Assembly: GCA_937974625.1 (NCBI GenBank)
Contig: CALJVJ010000029.1
Location: 1 to 48,889, forward strand
Source of the DNA: an uncultured Saprospiraceae bacterium
GTDB lineage: Bacteria; Bacteroidota; Bacteroidia; Chitinophagales; Saprospiraceae
Direction: 5' to 3'
DNA: 48,889 bases
The notes under the pieces: model-generated
Databases searched by the model: none
Seen by the model: only the letters and a program-made list of their open reading frames with translations
What the model was told of the DNA's origin: nothing
Position numbers and translations under genes: made by a program
Shown here: one piece after another, positions 8,497-16,968 of the stretch
Layout: each line of letters opens with the position of its first letter
How positions within the stretch are numbered: position 1 is the first letter of the stretch

Positions 8497-8546
8497 ATCC
8501 GTTGGCAAATCATCCATTGGTTCCAAGTCTAGTTTTGCCAACGGAT
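8497..8546. other. 13-bp perfect hairpin after the large plus-strand gene
   Basis: Arms ATCCGTTGGCAAA (8497-8509) and TTTGCCAACGGAT (8534-8546) pair perfectly around a 24-base loop. There is no U-run. A diverged copy of the same words (TATCCGTTG ... CCTAGTTTTGACAAC) occurs at 43743-43773, so this may be part of a dispersed palindromic repeat. Confidence 0.55.
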
Positions 8547-8569
8547 GATTAATAGTTTTTGACCGCAAA

Positions 8570-8609
8570 AAAAAGCCCTTGAAGTATGAATTAACTCCAA
8601 GGGCTTTTT
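8570..8609. terminator. Bidirectional intrinsic terminator between convergent genes
   Basis: AAAAAGCCCTTG (8570-8581) pairs with CAAGGGCTTTTT (8598-8609) around a 16-base loop. There are T residues after the stem on the plus strand and the mirror-image A-run on the left. It sits between the plus gene ending at 8474 and the minus gene ending at 8632, so it can serve both. Confidence 0.85.
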
Positions 8610-8631
8610 ATAGAATGGTACTTAAACCATT

Positions 8632-9669
8632 TTAATTACCTGTCTCTTTAGCATCTAATCGGTCTAACTTCTTCACCTTTCGACGGCTTTTTAATGGCAT
8701 ATAACGATAAGGTCGTTCCTGAAAATCAGTCATTACGGAATCTAAGCGAACTGCCACTGAAGAAAACTGGTCGATGATAGTAGCATCCGTCATCAACTTG
8801 CCAAGTGCGCCTTCTCCCCTATTTACTTTGCCTAATAACTCAGTCAATTGTCCTACAGCTTTATCCGCAGAAGTCATGGTGTTTTTTAAACTCGCAATCG
8901 CTTCATTGGTACTGCTTAAGGTCTTTTCTAACTCTAAATCAGCAAATTTTGCAGTCAAAGAGTCTGTATTTTGCATGATGCCTTTGATATTCTGATTACT
9001 CTGATTTAAGTTTCCAGAAAAGGTTTCTGCATTTTTTAAAACACCATTTAAGGGTTGTGCATTGGCTGCCATTATCCTATTCATACTAGCAGTCGTTGCT
9101 TTCAAATTTTCTAATACTATGGCAATATCTCTAATGCTCTTAGCAATATCATCGTCCGCATTAGGGTCTGTTAACCCCGCTTTTAAAGAATCAACGATTG
9201 GTCGCACATTCTTTTTCAAGCCATTAAAATAAGGGTCAATATCTTCCGGATTGCCTATTAATCCTTCTAAGGTTCCCGCAACTCTTCCCATCAATCTATC
9301 CCCACTTTGCGCACAATCAGGGCCACCACAAATACTATTATATTTTATCTTAATGGCTGTGCCTCCCATGATACTCAAACTAGTTATAATCGCTTGCGCA
9401 TCTTTCGGGATTTTATAGTCTTGCTCAATATTCATTTCCACTTCTATCGTCTGCATATCTTCTAAGAAATAAATATCTTTTACGACCCCAACTTGTAAAC
9501 CATTTATCATAATTGGTGCAGAGACTGTTAGAGAAGCTACGTTTTCGTATTTAGCATACAGTAAATTAGGGGCGTTGACCAAATTTATCCCCTTGAGGAA
9601 GTTATAACCAATAATAGAGGCTACGATGGTAATTACTGCTAAAAGACCGACTTTAGTTTCGTTAGTCAT
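8632..9669 (-). CDS. MlaD/MCE-domain lipid-transport protein
   Basis: This 345-residue protein has an N-terminal membrane anchor (about residues 7-25) and one MCE (mammalian cell entry) domain (about 35-115, YAKYENVASLTVSAPIMING and ITSLSIMGGTAIKIKY). A long helical C-terminal region with repeated Asn/Leu heptads follows (about 150-320). MCE proteins form rings that carry lipids between inner and outer membranes. The partner MlaE permease and MlaF ATPase genes are not next to it in this window; they may lie elsewhere. Expressed alone; a bidirectional terminator lies just past its stop. Confidence 0.85.
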   Translation of the reverse strand: MTNETKVGLLAVITIVASIIGYNFLKGINLVNAPNLLYAKYENVASLTVSAPIMINGLQVGVVKDIYFLEDMQTIEVEMNIEQDYKIPKDAQAIITSLSIMGGTAIKIKYNSICGGPDCAQSGDRLMGRVAGTLEGLIGNPEDIDPYFNGLKKNVRPIVDSLKAGLTDPNADDDIAKSIRDIAIVLENLKATTASMNRIMAANAQPLNGVLKNAETFSGNLNQSNQNIKGIMQNTDSLTAKFADLELEKTLSSTNEAIASLKNTMTSADKAVGQLTELLGKVNRGEGALGKLMTDATIIDQFSSVAVRLDSVMTDFQERPYRYMPLKSRRKVKKLDRLDAKETGN

Positions 9670-9918
9670 TGATTTTATTTAGAAGTCTGAAAATAGACCA
9701 TTTCATTGTCAGAAGGGTGTAGACATTCAAACAAACTGGAATTGGCGATTATAATACTTAAACTGCATTTTTTGCGCCACTTTTTGAAGTTTAAAATTTG
9801 TACATATTTTAATAACCATCAAAAAGACCGCAAGTTTAGGGGGAATTGCTGAATAAAAAAATAATTTAGGGTGGGAAAATTGTTTTTGTCTGATTTTGGA
9901 TAGTTAAAAATCTATTTT

Positions 9919-10689
9919 CTATGCCATTTCTTCTAACCAATTTTGAATAGCGGTAGCAGCCATCTTCCAATTGGTATCCAACATCATATCGTGGGCTATA
10001 TTAGGTATTATCACCAAATCACTCTTAAAAGCGGTGGCTATTGCTTTTTGTTCTTTTATGATAAAAAGTCGGTCCGATTCACCACTTACCACTAAAGTAG
10101 GTACCTGTAAATCAGCGTTTACTTTCACTCGTGGTAGCATCATGAATAAATAGGCAAGATAGGATTCTGCACAAATATTGTCCTTGCAAAACTGTAAATC
10201 TGCTTGCGGTACGTCTGCTGAAAAAAAAGACCATTTTATTTTATCGATGTGGTCAACTGCCCGATATAAATCCATCATCAAGGCACTTATTAGTGCATAT
10301 CTTGTAGAAACAAAAAGATTGAGTGATAAGCGTAAAAGTCCGGATAGAGGAGCTGCTGCTAAAAAAATAGCTTTTTTACAGGTATGTTTTTCTAAATATT
10401 TTTGTAAAATCAATCCCCCCATCGAATGACCAATTATAATGGGTGATTGGTCTAATTGGTTGACCGCTTGCACTAAATCTTCGATATAATTGGTAAAACT
10501 TATTTTGTTAATGCCTTTGACCCTACCTGGTTTTTCGTGACTTCTTAAGGTTAACGCATAATTATCATAGCCTTGCTCCGCAAAAAATGGCATAAAATAT
10601 TTTTCCCAACACCATGCTCCATGCCATGCTCCATGTACAAATAAAATGATGTCAGCTTTCTTGTCTCCTACTGCTTTTCTTGAAACCAT
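9919..10689 (-). CDS. Alpha/beta-fold hydrolase
   Basis: This 256-residue protein has an oxyanion-hole stretch FVHGAWHGAWCWEKY, nucleophile elbow GHSMGG with Ser89, an acidic residue in VVSGESDRLF, and the catalytic His in NIAHDMM. That makes a complete Ser-Asp-His triad of the Abhydrolase_6 type. The 'HGAWHGAWCWE' opening is typical of a subgroup acting on esters or small lipid-like substrates, but the substrate is unknown. The gene lies 31 bases after the Crp/Fnr regulator at 10721 on the same strand and is probably co-transcribed with it. Confidence 0.85.
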   Translation of the reverse strand: MVSRKAVGDKKADIILFVHGAWHGAWCWEKYFMPFFAEQGYDNYALTLRSHEKPGRVKGINKISFTNYIEDLVQAVNQLDQSPIIIGHSMGGLILQKYLEKHTCKKAIFLAAAPLSGLLRLSLNLFVSTRYALISALMMDLYRAVDHIDKIKWSFFSADVPQADLQFCKDNICAESYLAYLFMMLPRVKVNADLQVPTLVVSGESDRLFIIKEQKAIATAFKSDLVIIPNIAHDMMLDTNWKMAATAIQNWLEEMA

Positions 10690-10720
10690 GATTTAAAACT
10701 ACTGTAAAATTGATGTCCCA

Positions 10721-11374
10721 TTATCTTGTACCAATTGCCTTCTGCATTATTCTTTTCCTAATTCTACTTAAAGATTCTGGCTTGACTCCCAAATAACTTG
10801 CTAACATATAGTGCGGTACCCTATCCAATAATTCTGGCCTATTTTCTAATAAATTTAAGTACCGTTCTTGTGGGGAAGAAGTCATAAATGTTGCTAACAT
10901 TTCTTGATAATGCCCCAATTCTTCTTCTAATGCCAGCCGAGACAATCTTTCAAATCTTGGAAACCTTCGAAACAATTCATTCTCGCTCTCTTGGGTCATA
11001 ATTGTTATGGTGGTATCTTCTACACAGGATAAATAATGCTTAGCTGGTTTTCCTTGTGCATTTCCTCTTTGAGCAAAAATGGTCTCCCCCTCTGTATAAA
11101 AAAAGGTCGTCCGCTCTTCGCCATCAATTAGATAATATTGACGAATACAGCCTTCTATTATGGAATAACAATTCGTAGAAATCTGCCCTTCTCGTAGTAT
11201 TAAACTTCCTTTTTTGAAAGTTCGAATGACAACCAATTCCTCAATCGCCTCTTTTTCTGTATTAGCTAATGGGATACAATTATCTACACAATCCCGCAAG
11301 ATTTCACTTTTCACGATTGCAGGCATTGAAATTTCAACTACTTTATTTAGATTTTTTGATATTATTTTTCCCAT
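10721..11374 (-). CDS. Crp/Fnr-family transcriptional regulator
   Basis: This 217-residue protein has a cNMP-binding-like fold at about 45-145 (KKGSLILREGQISTNCYSIIEG, with the acidic YYLIDGEERTTFFYTEGE loop). Its C-terminal HTH ends ASYLGVKPESLSRIRKRI. An internal ATG at codon 17 (MPAIVKSEI) is an alternative start. No Fe-S cysteines of Fnr are present. It probably regulates the adjacent hydrolase or the oxidoreductase genes on the other side of the palindrome at 11394. Same subfamily as the regulator at 1919-2482. Confidence 0.85.
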   Translation of the reverse strand: MGKIISKNLNKVVEISMPAIVKSEILRDCVDNCIPLANTEKEAIEELVVIRTFKKGSLILREGQISTNCYSIIEGCIRQYYLIDGEERTTFFYTEGETIFAQRGNAQGKPAKHYLSCVEDTTITIMTQESENELFRRFPRFERLSRLALEEELGHYQEMLATFMTSSPQERYLNLLENRPELLDRVPHYMLASYLGVKPESLSRIRKRIMQKAIGTR

Positions 11375-11393
11375 TTTATCATATTTATTAACA

Positions 11394-11495
11394 AAAAAAT
11401 AAATTCCGCATTCAGTTTTTTAATTGAATGTTTTTTTAATAGGTTTCCAACCCATTTAAAAAAAATCCAATTAAAAAACGCGGAACTTATTTTTT
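11394..11495. repeat. About 100-bp near-perfect palindrome between operons
   Basis: Ends AAAAAATAAATTCCGC (11394-11409) and GCGGAACTTATTTTTT (11480-11495) pair with one mismatch. Inner arms built on GTTTTTTAATTG and CAATTAAAAAAC extend the pairing, and the centre GGTTTCCAACC is itself a small stem. It resembles the 235-340/16614-16731 elements in length and in the terminal word AAAAAATAAGTT, but its inner sequence differs. It lies between the MDR oxidoreductase stop and the Crp/Fnr start, where it could also block read-through. Confidence 0.7.
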
Positions 11496-11538
11496 CGTAT
11501 TTTATTGACAAAAAAAAATGCTATATAATCAATCCTTT

Positions 11539-12507
11539 CTACTCCATTGTAATGACCACTTTCCCTTTGGCTTGTCCACTTTCCAAAAAAGCCATAGCTG
11601 CTGGCACCTCCGATAAAGTAAAAGTTTGTGCGTCAATAATTGGTTTTACCTTCTCAAGTTCGTAAAATTCTAGCAAAGTTCCTAAGTCTGCTCGTTTATA
11701 TTCATGTCCTAACACCCCTAATTTTTGCTCTTTCCCTTTGCCTACAAAAGGACCTATGAAGGCAGCTTGTAATAATCGTTTCATTTGACCACCCACTAAA
11801 ACATACTTACCTTTGGGTTTTAAAACCTTTTGATAATCAAATAGGGAACGATGCGCTACAAAATCTATAATCAAATCATATTGTGGCCCTTTCTCTACAA
11901 AATCTTCTTGGGTATAATCTATCACATCATCTGCTCCAATCGACCGCATAAACGCCTGTTTGCCCGTATTATCGATCCCTGTAACTTTCGCCCCCATATG
12001 CTTCGCCAATTGAATGGCAAAAGACCCTGAACCTCCTCCCGCGCCATTAATCAACACCTGCTGTCCTGCTTCCAATTTTCCTTTATCTCGGAGTGCTTGT
12101 AAGGCAACTACGCCCGCTTGTGGAAAAGCTGCTGCTACTTCAAAACTCAAATGATTTGGTTTGTGCACTAATAAATTTTCCTTGACACAGACATATTCTG
12201 CAAAACCTCCCCACTTATACATGATGTCTCCAAACACCTCGTCCCCTATTTTAAACGCTTTTACTTTTGTTCCAACTGCTATGACTTCTCCCGCTATATC
12301 TGAACCAAGTATTGGATACTTAGGCTTCGTCAATCCCCAAAATCTAGTGTAAAAGGGTTCGCCTTTTAAAAACTCTATGTCAGAAGCATTCAAAGAGACC
12401 GCTTTTACCTTTATTAAAACTTCCTGTGCTTTAGGCATAGGTTGTTCGACTTCTTTTAGTTGCATTACCTCTGGCAATCCATATTTTTCATATACTATTG
12501 CTTTCAT
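11539..12507 (-). CDS. NAD(P)-dependent MDR-family oxidoreductase (quinone oxidoreductase-like)
   Basis: This 322-residue medium-chain dehydrogenase/reductase has an N-terminal GroES-like domain (EVLIKVKAVSLNASDIEFL, PILGSDIAGEVIAVG). A Rossmann domain carries the nucleotide-binding turn INGAGGGSGSFAIQLAKHMG. It ends in the usual GKVVITME strand. The structural-zinc cysteine cluster is absent, which fits the zinc-free quinone-reductase/enoyl-reductase branch. It is the third gene of a tight minus-strand operon, 2 bases after its paralogue at 12510. Substrate not predictable. Confidence 0.85.
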   Translation of the reverse strand: MKAIVYEKYGLPEVMQLKEVEQPMPKAQEVLIKVKAVSLNASDIEFLKGEPFYTRFWGLTKPKYPILGSDIAGEVIAVGTKVKAFKIGDEVFGDIMYKWGGFAEYVCVKENLLVHKPNHLSFEVAAAFPQAGVVALQALRDKGKLEAGQQVLINGAGGGSGSFAIQLAKHMGAKVTGIDNTGKQAFMRSIGADDVIDYTQEDFVEKGPQYDLIIDFVAHRSLFDYQKVLKPKGKYVLVGGQMKRLLQAAFIGPFVGKGKEQKLGVLGHEYKRADLGTLLEFYELEKVKPIIDAQTFTLSEVPAAMAFLESGQAKGKVVITME

Positions 12508-12509
12508 AA

Positions 12510-13487
12510 TTATGCCTTGTTTTTTTCTTCCAGCAGCAAAACGACATTTCCTGTTTTTTCTCCAGTTAATACATATTTATAGGCTTCGCTTATTTTTGTC
12601 AGCGGATAGGTTCTATCTATGATTGGTTTAAATCTCCCTTCTTCCATCAACCTTTTTACTACGGCTAAGCTCTCCTCTATTTTTTTAGGAATTGGAAAAA
12701 TGACCTTTTTCTTTCCAAATAAAGGCGTAACTAACGCGAAAAAAATATTCTGAGCCATCCAACCTAATTCTGAAGAATTATAAATGCCCCCTTGCTTTAA
12801 AAGGGGTTTACACTTACCAAACGAACTTTTACCCACTGTATCAAATATATAATCATATTCCGCTTTTCTTTTAGTAAAATCTTCTTTAGTGTAATCTATA
12901 ACCGTAGTCGCCCCCAAAGATTTGAGCATATCCAAATTCTTCGTATTTCCAACTGCCGTTACAATAGCTCCAAAGTGAACGGATAATTGTAAGGTGGCAG
13001 AACCAATAGCCCCCGTTGCTCCATTCACCAGTACTTTATCTCCTTTTTTTAGCTTGATTTCATTAATACCTGTATAGGCATAATGAAAACCTTCGATGCT
13101 TGCCGCTGCTTGTTCAAACGTTATAGCTGCTGGTTTCTTAAGGAAATTTTTCTCTGAGGATATTACCAAATATTCCGCGTGTGTACTTAGTCCTTCATCA
13201 TTAAACCCAAACACCTCATCGCCTGCTTTATAGTTTTTTACGCCTGCCCCTACTTCTGCTATAATCCCTGCAAAGTCCGTCCCTGAAATAGGATTTCTAG
13301 GCTTGAATAGGCCTGTAATAAAACGCATAATAAAAGGTTTAGCAGTCAATAGCGCACAATCTGTTCGATTCACTGTTGTTGCTTTCACTTTTACTAAGAC
13401 TTCTCCCTCTTTTGGAATAAGCATCGGCACTTTTTCTACTTGTAAGACTTCTGGCCCTCCATACTTTTTGTGAATTGCAGCTCTCAT
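12510..13487 (-). CDS. NAD(P)-dependent MDR-family oxidoreductase, paralogue
   Basis: This 325-residue protein is related to the next gene: GroES-like domain with GEVLVKVKATTVNRTDCALL and PISGTDFAGIIAEVG, nucleotide-binding VNGATGAIGSATLQLSVHFG, and a C-terminal GNVVLLLEE strand. No zinc ligands are seen. The two paralogues, 2 bases apart, look like an old tandem duplication; sequence divergence suggests different substrates. The upstream gene at 13495 encodes a small outer-membrane barrel 7 bases away, so a three-gene transcript is likely. Confidence 0.85.
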   Translation of the reverse strand: MRAAIHKKYGGPEVLQVEKVPMLIPKEGEVLVKVKATTVNRTDCALLTAKPFIMRFITGLFKPRNPISGTDFAGIIAEVGAGVKNYKAGDEVFGFNDEGLSTHAEYLVISSEKNFLKKPAAITFEQAAASIEGFHYAYTGINEIKLKKGDKVLVNGATGAIGSATLQLSVHFGAIVTAVGNTKNLDMLKSLGATTVIDYTKEDFTKRKAEYDYIFDTVGKSSFGKCKPLLKQGGIYNSSELGWMAQNIFFALVTPLFGKKKVIFPIPKKIEESLAVVKRLMEEGRFKPIIDRTYPLTKISEAYKYVLTGEKTGNVVLLLEEKNKA

Positions 13488-13494
13488 ATATATT

Positions 13495-14040
13495 TTATCC
13501 TTTATAGTTTCCCCAAAGGGTGATTCCGACCTTCAAGGTTAAATAATTAGACATGACTTCTTTAGTAGTAAAATTATACTGTGCTTTGAACCGAAATCGC
13601 TTCAATTCATACCCTACTCTGGCAGAAAGGCCAAAAGAGGCATATTTTTCTATAACCTCATCCTCCTCATTATCTCTTACCAATATTTTATTGCTAGTAT
13701 ATTCACCTAATCCTAAGCCAAAAAATGCTCGATTTGCTCTATCTGTTCGAAAATATTTGTCCACTACAACTAAACCTGAATTAATGTTAGAAATATCTGC
13801 CTCCTTATCCACTAATTTATCAAAATAGAACGTAAAATCTGAATTGAGACCTACTGAGAAATCGTCTCTAAAATTATACCTTATTTCTGAACCTAATAAA
13901 AGTCCGTTATTTACACCCTCTAATTTGGAGGCATTGGAATATCCTAATTGAATAATATCCCATTCAAATTTTTGATAAGCTGTTGATTGTGCAAATAAAT
14001 TAATTTGGCTTAATAAAAAGAAAAATAATATAAATCTCAT
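13495..14040 (-). CDS. Small outer-membrane beta-barrel protein
   Basis: From the ATG at 14040 (preferred because it starts directly with a signal peptide, MRFILFFFLLSQINLFAQ) the product has 181 residues. After signal-peptidase cleavage the rest is alternating amphipathic strands such as LLLGSEIRYNFRDDFSVGLN, RAFFGLGLGEY and FGLSARVGYELKRFRFKAQY, typical of an 8-stranded OmpA/OmpW-like barrel. A longer frame upstream would hide the signal peptide. First gene of the operon with the two oxidoreductases; no enzymatic motif. Confidence 0.75.
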   Translation of the reverse strand: MRFILFFFLLSQINLFAQSTAYQKFEWDIIQLGYSNASKLEGVNNGLLLGSEIRYNFRDDFSVGLNSDFTFYFDKLVDKEADISNINSGLVVVDKYFRTDRANRAFFGLGLGEYTSNKILVRDNEEDEVIEKYASFGLSARVGYELKRFRFKAQYNFTTKEVMSNYLTLKVGITLWGNYKG

Positions 14041-14084
14041 GATAATTTTTTTAAATAAAATACTACAAAGAAATACAAAAGCAA

Positions 14085-14109
14085 GCGTCAAAAGCTATCA
14101 TTTTGACGC
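14085..14109 (-). terminator. Terminator downstream of the TonB-dependent receptor
   Basis: GCGTCAAAA (14085-14093) pairs with TTTTGACGC (14101-14109) around a 7-base loop. Read on the minus strand it follows the receptor stop and is trailed by a T-rich stretch. It also insulates the next gene, whose start is at 14040. Confidence 0.7.
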
Positions 14110-14153
14110 TGCTTTCTTAGTCGAGGGATTACTTTTATTAATAGACTCCTATG

Positions 14154-16583
14154 CTAAAAATAAACTCGATACATCAAATTTGGGAAAAAGCCAAACTGCT
14201 TTTGATAACCAATGGAATTAGGTTCGGTTGCATCATAGTACTCTACTAATCTTCCCTTGGTATTGGTTATATTATCTAAATTGATGAAAATTTCGTGAGT
14301 CGCTTTGGGTTTATTTATCTTATAACTTGCTGATAGAATGACTGTGTACACATTATCTAATCTATCTTCATAAGCTCTTTCGTAGTCCCAGTATTGGTCT
14401 CTAGCTGGATTCACGGCTACATTGCCTTGCCCGTCTCTTAGAACAGGTAAGATTTTTTTACCGCCACCGAAGAATATTTTTGCGTTCAAAGCCAAGGTTT
14501 TATTTTCTTTTTTACCTAAACCATCAAACTCTTTACCTGCTAAAATATTGAATAGATAATTGCCATTATATTGCGTATTTCGCTCCACTCCTTCTAAAGA
14601 TTTGTACCTAGAATTAAATAAAGAACCATTGAATAAAAAGTAGTAATTATTATTAAAAAAACGTTCTAAGGTAAATTCAACTCCATAGTTTTTACCCGTT
14701 CCTTCATTCACTAATTCAACGTATCTAAAATCGGTAGCTTCGTTAATCGTCGCGTAATAACTGGTGTCATTATTTTCTACTGGCAAATTGTATAAGTCTT
14801 GGTAATACATTTCAATTTTTGCCATCAAATTCTTTGTAAACCTTTTTTCATATCCCAATACAAAATGGTGTGCCTTTAACAATCCTAAATCTTTATTGGG
14901 TGTAATAATGCTACCATCTGCTTGTGGGACATTTGCAAAGTAATTATGAATACTTTCCATCTTACTATGCTTGCCATATCCCAAATTGATAGCACTGGTG
15001 TTATTTAATTGCCAATTCATCGCAAATCTCGGTTCAATCGCACCTGTATTATTGAATAAAACATTTAGCGATTGAATACCGGAGACTAGCGTGATTTTTT
15101 CATTCAATCGATGTTTCCAGCTAATAAAATTGCTAACCGTACTGACCTTTTCCTCAAAATCTACTGCGGTAAATCGTTCGCCAATTTCATCTTGAAACCA
15201 ACTTTGTTGATTATTATAATTAATCAAGGCATACTTTACCCCGATTTGAATTTTGTTTTTTGCGTTGATTTTATTGCTATAGGTTATCGCTCCTCTCAAA
15301 GTTGAATTGGTTAGTCTACTTTGATAATCCAAAAGCCTATTCACCGCAGAGTCTCGTAATTCGCCTGTTTCATCGGCAATACTGACCCTTTCCGCTTCGA
15401 AAACATCTTCGTCAATTCCTGTGCTGGAATAGGCAATTGTTGTTTTTAGGAAACTATTTTTACTCAAAGGAAAAGTATGGTTCATCCCGATGTTCATCAA
15501 GTGATTGCCTTTATCATAATCTTCTTGAATAGTAGCATTTCTTGGATTGTCCCCTGGCGTCACAAATAAATCTCTTTTCACATCTTCTAATAAAAAACTA
15601 CTTAAACCACCTAAGCCAAAAAAGGAAAATACACCCGCTTTTTTAGTAGGTAAGACCACTTTAAAAGCAGCATCTTGATAATTCAAAAGTCCATCGATAT
15701 TGACTAAGCCTAAATCCGAAATCAACGAAATCGTCGAATATCTATAGTTGACCAAATAAGACCCCCCGTATCCTTTTTTGAAAGGCCCTTCCATCGTAAT
15801 ATCTGTTCCTAATAGCCCAAAACCAAAGGTGGATTCTCTTTTTTCATTATTCCCTGCTCTTAATTTTAAGTCATAAACACCCGATAGCACATCACCAAAT
15901 TCAGGAGCAAAAGCGCCTGTATAAAAATCTGAAGTGGCTAATAAATTGTTATTTAACGCACTGATTCCTCCCTTCACCCCGTTTTGGTCACCAAAATGAG
16001 TCGGATTGGTAATCTCTACACCTTCCAATCGCCATTGTACATACTTGGGCGAGTTTCCTCGAACAATGATGTCATTATCGCCATCATTAGTCGTCGCTAC
16101 CCCCGCATAAGCAGAAACAATCCGTGAAGGGTCACTAAACCCTCCCGCATATCGTTCTGTTTTTTCGGCAGAAATCGAACGGGCACTAATCATTGCCATG
16201 TCGTTTAAAGCAGCGCCTTTTTGCTGATAGGCGGTCACCACTATTTCGTCCATTTTGACAATAGCTTCTTGCATATTTAAGGTTAGGACCACTTCTTTCC
16301 CTGAATTGACTTCGATGTTAGGCAAGGTTTGATTTTCATAGCCTAAATAGGATAACTGTAGTGCTATTCTACCTATTGGGACATTTTCTAATCTAAAATT
16401 ACCATCTATATCCGTAATTGTCCCGATAACTGGACTTGTTTCTAAAAGGACTACACTAGCTCCAATTAATGGTAATTTACTATCAATGTCTTTGATAGTT
16501 CCTCTTACTGTTTGCGTTAAATTTTGACTAAAGCCCAAAATATAACATATTGAAAATAAGGTGATTGCAAATAATTTCTTCAT
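14154..16583 (-). CDS. TonB-dependent receptor with carboxypeptidase-like regulatory domain
   Basis: Using the ATG at 16583 (signal peptide MKKLFAITLFSICYILGFSQ) the protein has 809 residues. The in-frame ATG 42 bases earlier would bury the signal sequence. Domains in order: CarboxypepD_reg-like beta-sandwich (about 25-105, GTIKDIDSKLPLIGASVVLL and GNFRLENVPIGRIALQLSYLGY), plug (about 115-230, with IVSAYAGVATTNDGDNDIIV and RGNSPKYVQWRLEGVEI), and a 22-strand-type barrel to the C-terminal aromatic residue (LMYRVYF). No SusD partner lies next to it, so it is probably not a classic SusC pair. Its cargo cannot be told. The hairpin repeat at 16614 lies directly upstream and may carry or displace its promoter. 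Confidence 0.88.
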   Translation of the reverse strand: MKKLFAITLFSICYILGFSQNLTQTVRGTIKDIDSKLPLIGASVVLLETSPVIGTITDIDGNFRLENVPIGRIALQLSYLGYENQTLPNIEVNSGKEVVLTLNMQEAIVKMDEIVVTAYQQKGAALNDMAMISARSISAEKTERYAGGFSDPSRIVSAYAGVATTNDGDNDIIVRGNSPKYVQWRLEGVEITNPTHFGDQNGVKGGISALNNNLLATSDFYTGAFAPEFGDVLSGVYDLKLRAGNNEKRESTFGFGLLGTDITMEGPFKKGYGGSYLVNYRYSTISLISDLGLVNIDGLLNYQDAAFKVVLPTKKAGVFSFFGLGGLSSFLLEDVKRDLFVTPGDNPRNATIQEDYDKGNHLMNIGMNHTFPLSKNSFLKTTIAYSSTGIDEDVFEAERVSIADETGELRDSAVNRLLDYQSRLTNSTLRGAITYSNKINAKNKIQIGVKYALINYNNQQSWFQDEIGERFTAVDFEEKVSTVSNFISWKHRLNEKITLVSGIQSLNVLFNNTGAIEPRFAMNWQLNNTSAINLGYGKHSKMESIHNYFANVPQADGSIITPNKDLGLLKAHHFVLGYEKRFTKNLMAKIEMYYQDLYNLPVENNDTSYYATINEATDFRYVELVNEGTGKNYGVEFTLERFFNNNYYFLFNGSLFNSRYKSLEGVERNTQYNGNYLFNILAGKEFDGLGKKENKTLALNAKIFFGGGKKILPVLRDGQGNVAVNPARDQYWDYERAYEDRLDNVYTVILSASYKINKPKATHEIFINLDNITNTKGRLVEYYDATEPNSIGYQKQFGFFPNLMYRVYF

Positions 16584-16613
16584 AATAGTCGGTCTTTTTT
16601 GTGCTAAGTTTTC

Positions 16614-16731
16614 ATGAAAAAACAAGTTGGCATCTTGTTTTAGTTTTCTTTTTATAAATCCCGATAGAAAATCGGGACTGGTTAGAAAAAGGAGACTAAA
16701 GCGAAATATTAAAAACCAACTTTTTTTTCAT
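16614..16731. repeat. Long imperfect palindrome, hairpin repeat family copy 2
   Basis: Ends ATGAAAAAACAAGTTGG (16614-16630) and CCAACTTTTTTTTCAT (16716-16731) pair with one one-base bulge. The plus strand aligns with the minus strand of 235-340 along its whole length, including CATCTTGTTTTAGTTTTC and TGGTTAGAAAA. The apical stem is different in sequence but still paired: CCCGAT-AGAAA-ATCGGG here against CAGC-TAT-GCTG there. This points to selection for the hairpin, not the exact sequence. No coding capacity. Confidence 0.8.
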
Positions 16732-16850
16732 TTTTAATTAAGTACTAATTGATAAGACAAAATTAGGCGGACTTTGGAAGGAAGTCATTGACTTTAGTTA
16801 AGAAGTGATTTTTCATGCTTTTTTCTTTAAGATTTCACTTGAAATGCGAG

Positions 16851-16904
16851 AAAAGTCCTAGTTATTGCGAGAAAAGTCCTAGTCATCGCCTTAAAAGTCC
16901 TAGT
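16851..16904 (+). promoter_or_regulatory. Three direct repeats at exact 21-bp spacing (candidate operator)
   Basis: The 12-mer AAAAGTCCTAGT occurs at 16851-16862, 16872-16883 and 16893-16904. The first two repeats share a longer CGAGAAAAGTCCTAGT. A spacing of 21 bp puts all three on the same face of the helix. A GAACTTTG box (a weak match to TAnnTTTG) follows at 16924-16931, so the third repeat ends about where a -33 element would be. Direct repeats with about 21-bp spacing are the known architecture of LytTR-type binding sites, and a LytTR regulator is encoded at 23986-24714. The link is inference. Confidence 0.6.
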
Positions 16905-16968
16905 GGAAATTTAAGTTCTAATCGAACTTTGTAGCATAGTTTTTATATCAACTTTTAAAAAAATAGCG

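Noticed and set aside
14154..16583. SusC/SusD polysaccharide utilisation locus
   Set aside because: The TonB-dependent receptor has no SusD-like lipoprotein or glycoside hydrolase neighbours.
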